Shown: positions 63,891 through 64,000 of the stretch, piece by piece
How the letters are laid out: every line of letters begins with the position of its first letter
Numbering within the stretch: the first letter of the stretch is position 1
Source: Qipengyuania sp. JC766
GTDB taxonomy: Bacteria; Pseudomonadota; Alphaproteobacteria; Sphingomonadales; Sphingomonadaceae
Direction of reading: 5' to 3'
NCBI RefSeq assembly: GCF_040717445.1
Contig: NZ_JBFEFL010000001.1
Span: 930,001 to 994,000 of the forward strand
DNA length: 64,000 bases
Notes under the pieces: generated by a model
Databases searched by the model: none
The model's input: only the letters and a program-made list of their open reading frames with translations
What the model was told of the DNA's origin: nothing
Translations under genes and position numbers: made by a program

Positions 63891-64000
63891 GCGGCTTCAC
63901 GGGTCGCTACGTCTTCGTGGCCGGTCTCCACCGGACCGGCACGAGCATACTGGCAAGGCTGCTGGCCCAACACCCGGAGGTGGCGACGATCTCGCACTCG
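63887..64000 (+). CDS. Sulfotransferase, N-terminal part
   Basis: The window ends after 38 codons. GTG 63887 overlaps the regulator stop. The frame reads VSGFTGRYVFVAGLHRTGTS followed by ILARLLAQHPEV. The segment GLHRTGTS matches the 5'-phosphosulfate-binding loop of PAPS-dependent sulfotransferases. The remaining 200 or more residues lie beyond the window. Together with four glycosyltransferase genes it suggests that a sulfated glycan or glycolipid is made here, but the acceptor is unknown. Confidence 0.8.
   Translation, partial: MSGFTGRYVFVAGLHRTGTSILARLLAQHPEVATISHS

Overview
The window reads as chromosomal DNA of a GC-rich alphaproteobacterium, most likely Sphingomonadales (Erythrobacteraceae-like). 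The grounds are high GC, dense co-oriented operons with 4-base ATGA/GTGA/TTGA overlaps, a C4-pathway 5-aminolevulinate synthase, a plsY-dprA-topA neighbourhood, and a TonB-receptor-centred sugar locus. The taxon is an inference from gene content. I saw no tRNA, rRNA, CRISPR array, insertion sequence or phage gene.

Layout. 0-3 kb: propionate/methylmalonyl-CoA genes (enoyl-CoA hydratase fragment, mce, pccB) with an AT-richer lipoprotein gene set between mce and pccB. 3.2-9.5 kb: a CsbD stress protein behind an EcfG-like promoter, glutathione reductase, MscS channel, RhlE-type helicase, a single-domain response regulator. 9.5-25.3 kb: housekeeping genes: pgi, lepB-rnc-era, topA, dprA, plsY, murI, hemA, a PAS-GGDEF-EAL-PilZ protein and an atypical metallo-beta-lactamase-fold protein.

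25.3-32.2 kb: polyamine synthesis by the carboxyspermidine route. A fold-III ornithine/lysine decarboxylase sits behind a structured leader RNA with a 9-codon upstream ORF. Carboxy(nor)spermidine dehydrogenase and decarboxylase form a second operon that also holds an S41-type peptidase. LemA and a DUF3137 protein lie between. 32.4-37.3 kb: threonine dehydratase, a btaA-btaB pair for betaine lipid (DGTS) synthesis, two tandem MAPEG proteins and thioredoxin reductase.

37.4-53.3 kb: a carbohydrate-utilisation locus: GH97 alpha-glucosidase, sulfatase, GH3 beta-glucosidase, Oar-like TonB receptor, a glucoamylase/GH144-like lipoprotein, an endonuclease/phosphatase-fold lipoprotein, an esterase lipoprotein, a LacI-family regulator and an MFS transporter. 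Three near-identical palindromes with core AACCGGTT lie upstream of GH97, between GH3 and the receptor, and upstream of the esterase. They define a probable local LacI regulon.

53.3-64 kb: purU, the Ku/LigD end-joining pair, then a sugar-conjugate region with a sucrose-phosphate synthase/phosphatase-like fusion, three further glycosyltransferases, a Crp/Fnr regulator with an inverted repeat upstream, and the start of a sulfotransferase gene cut by the window edge.
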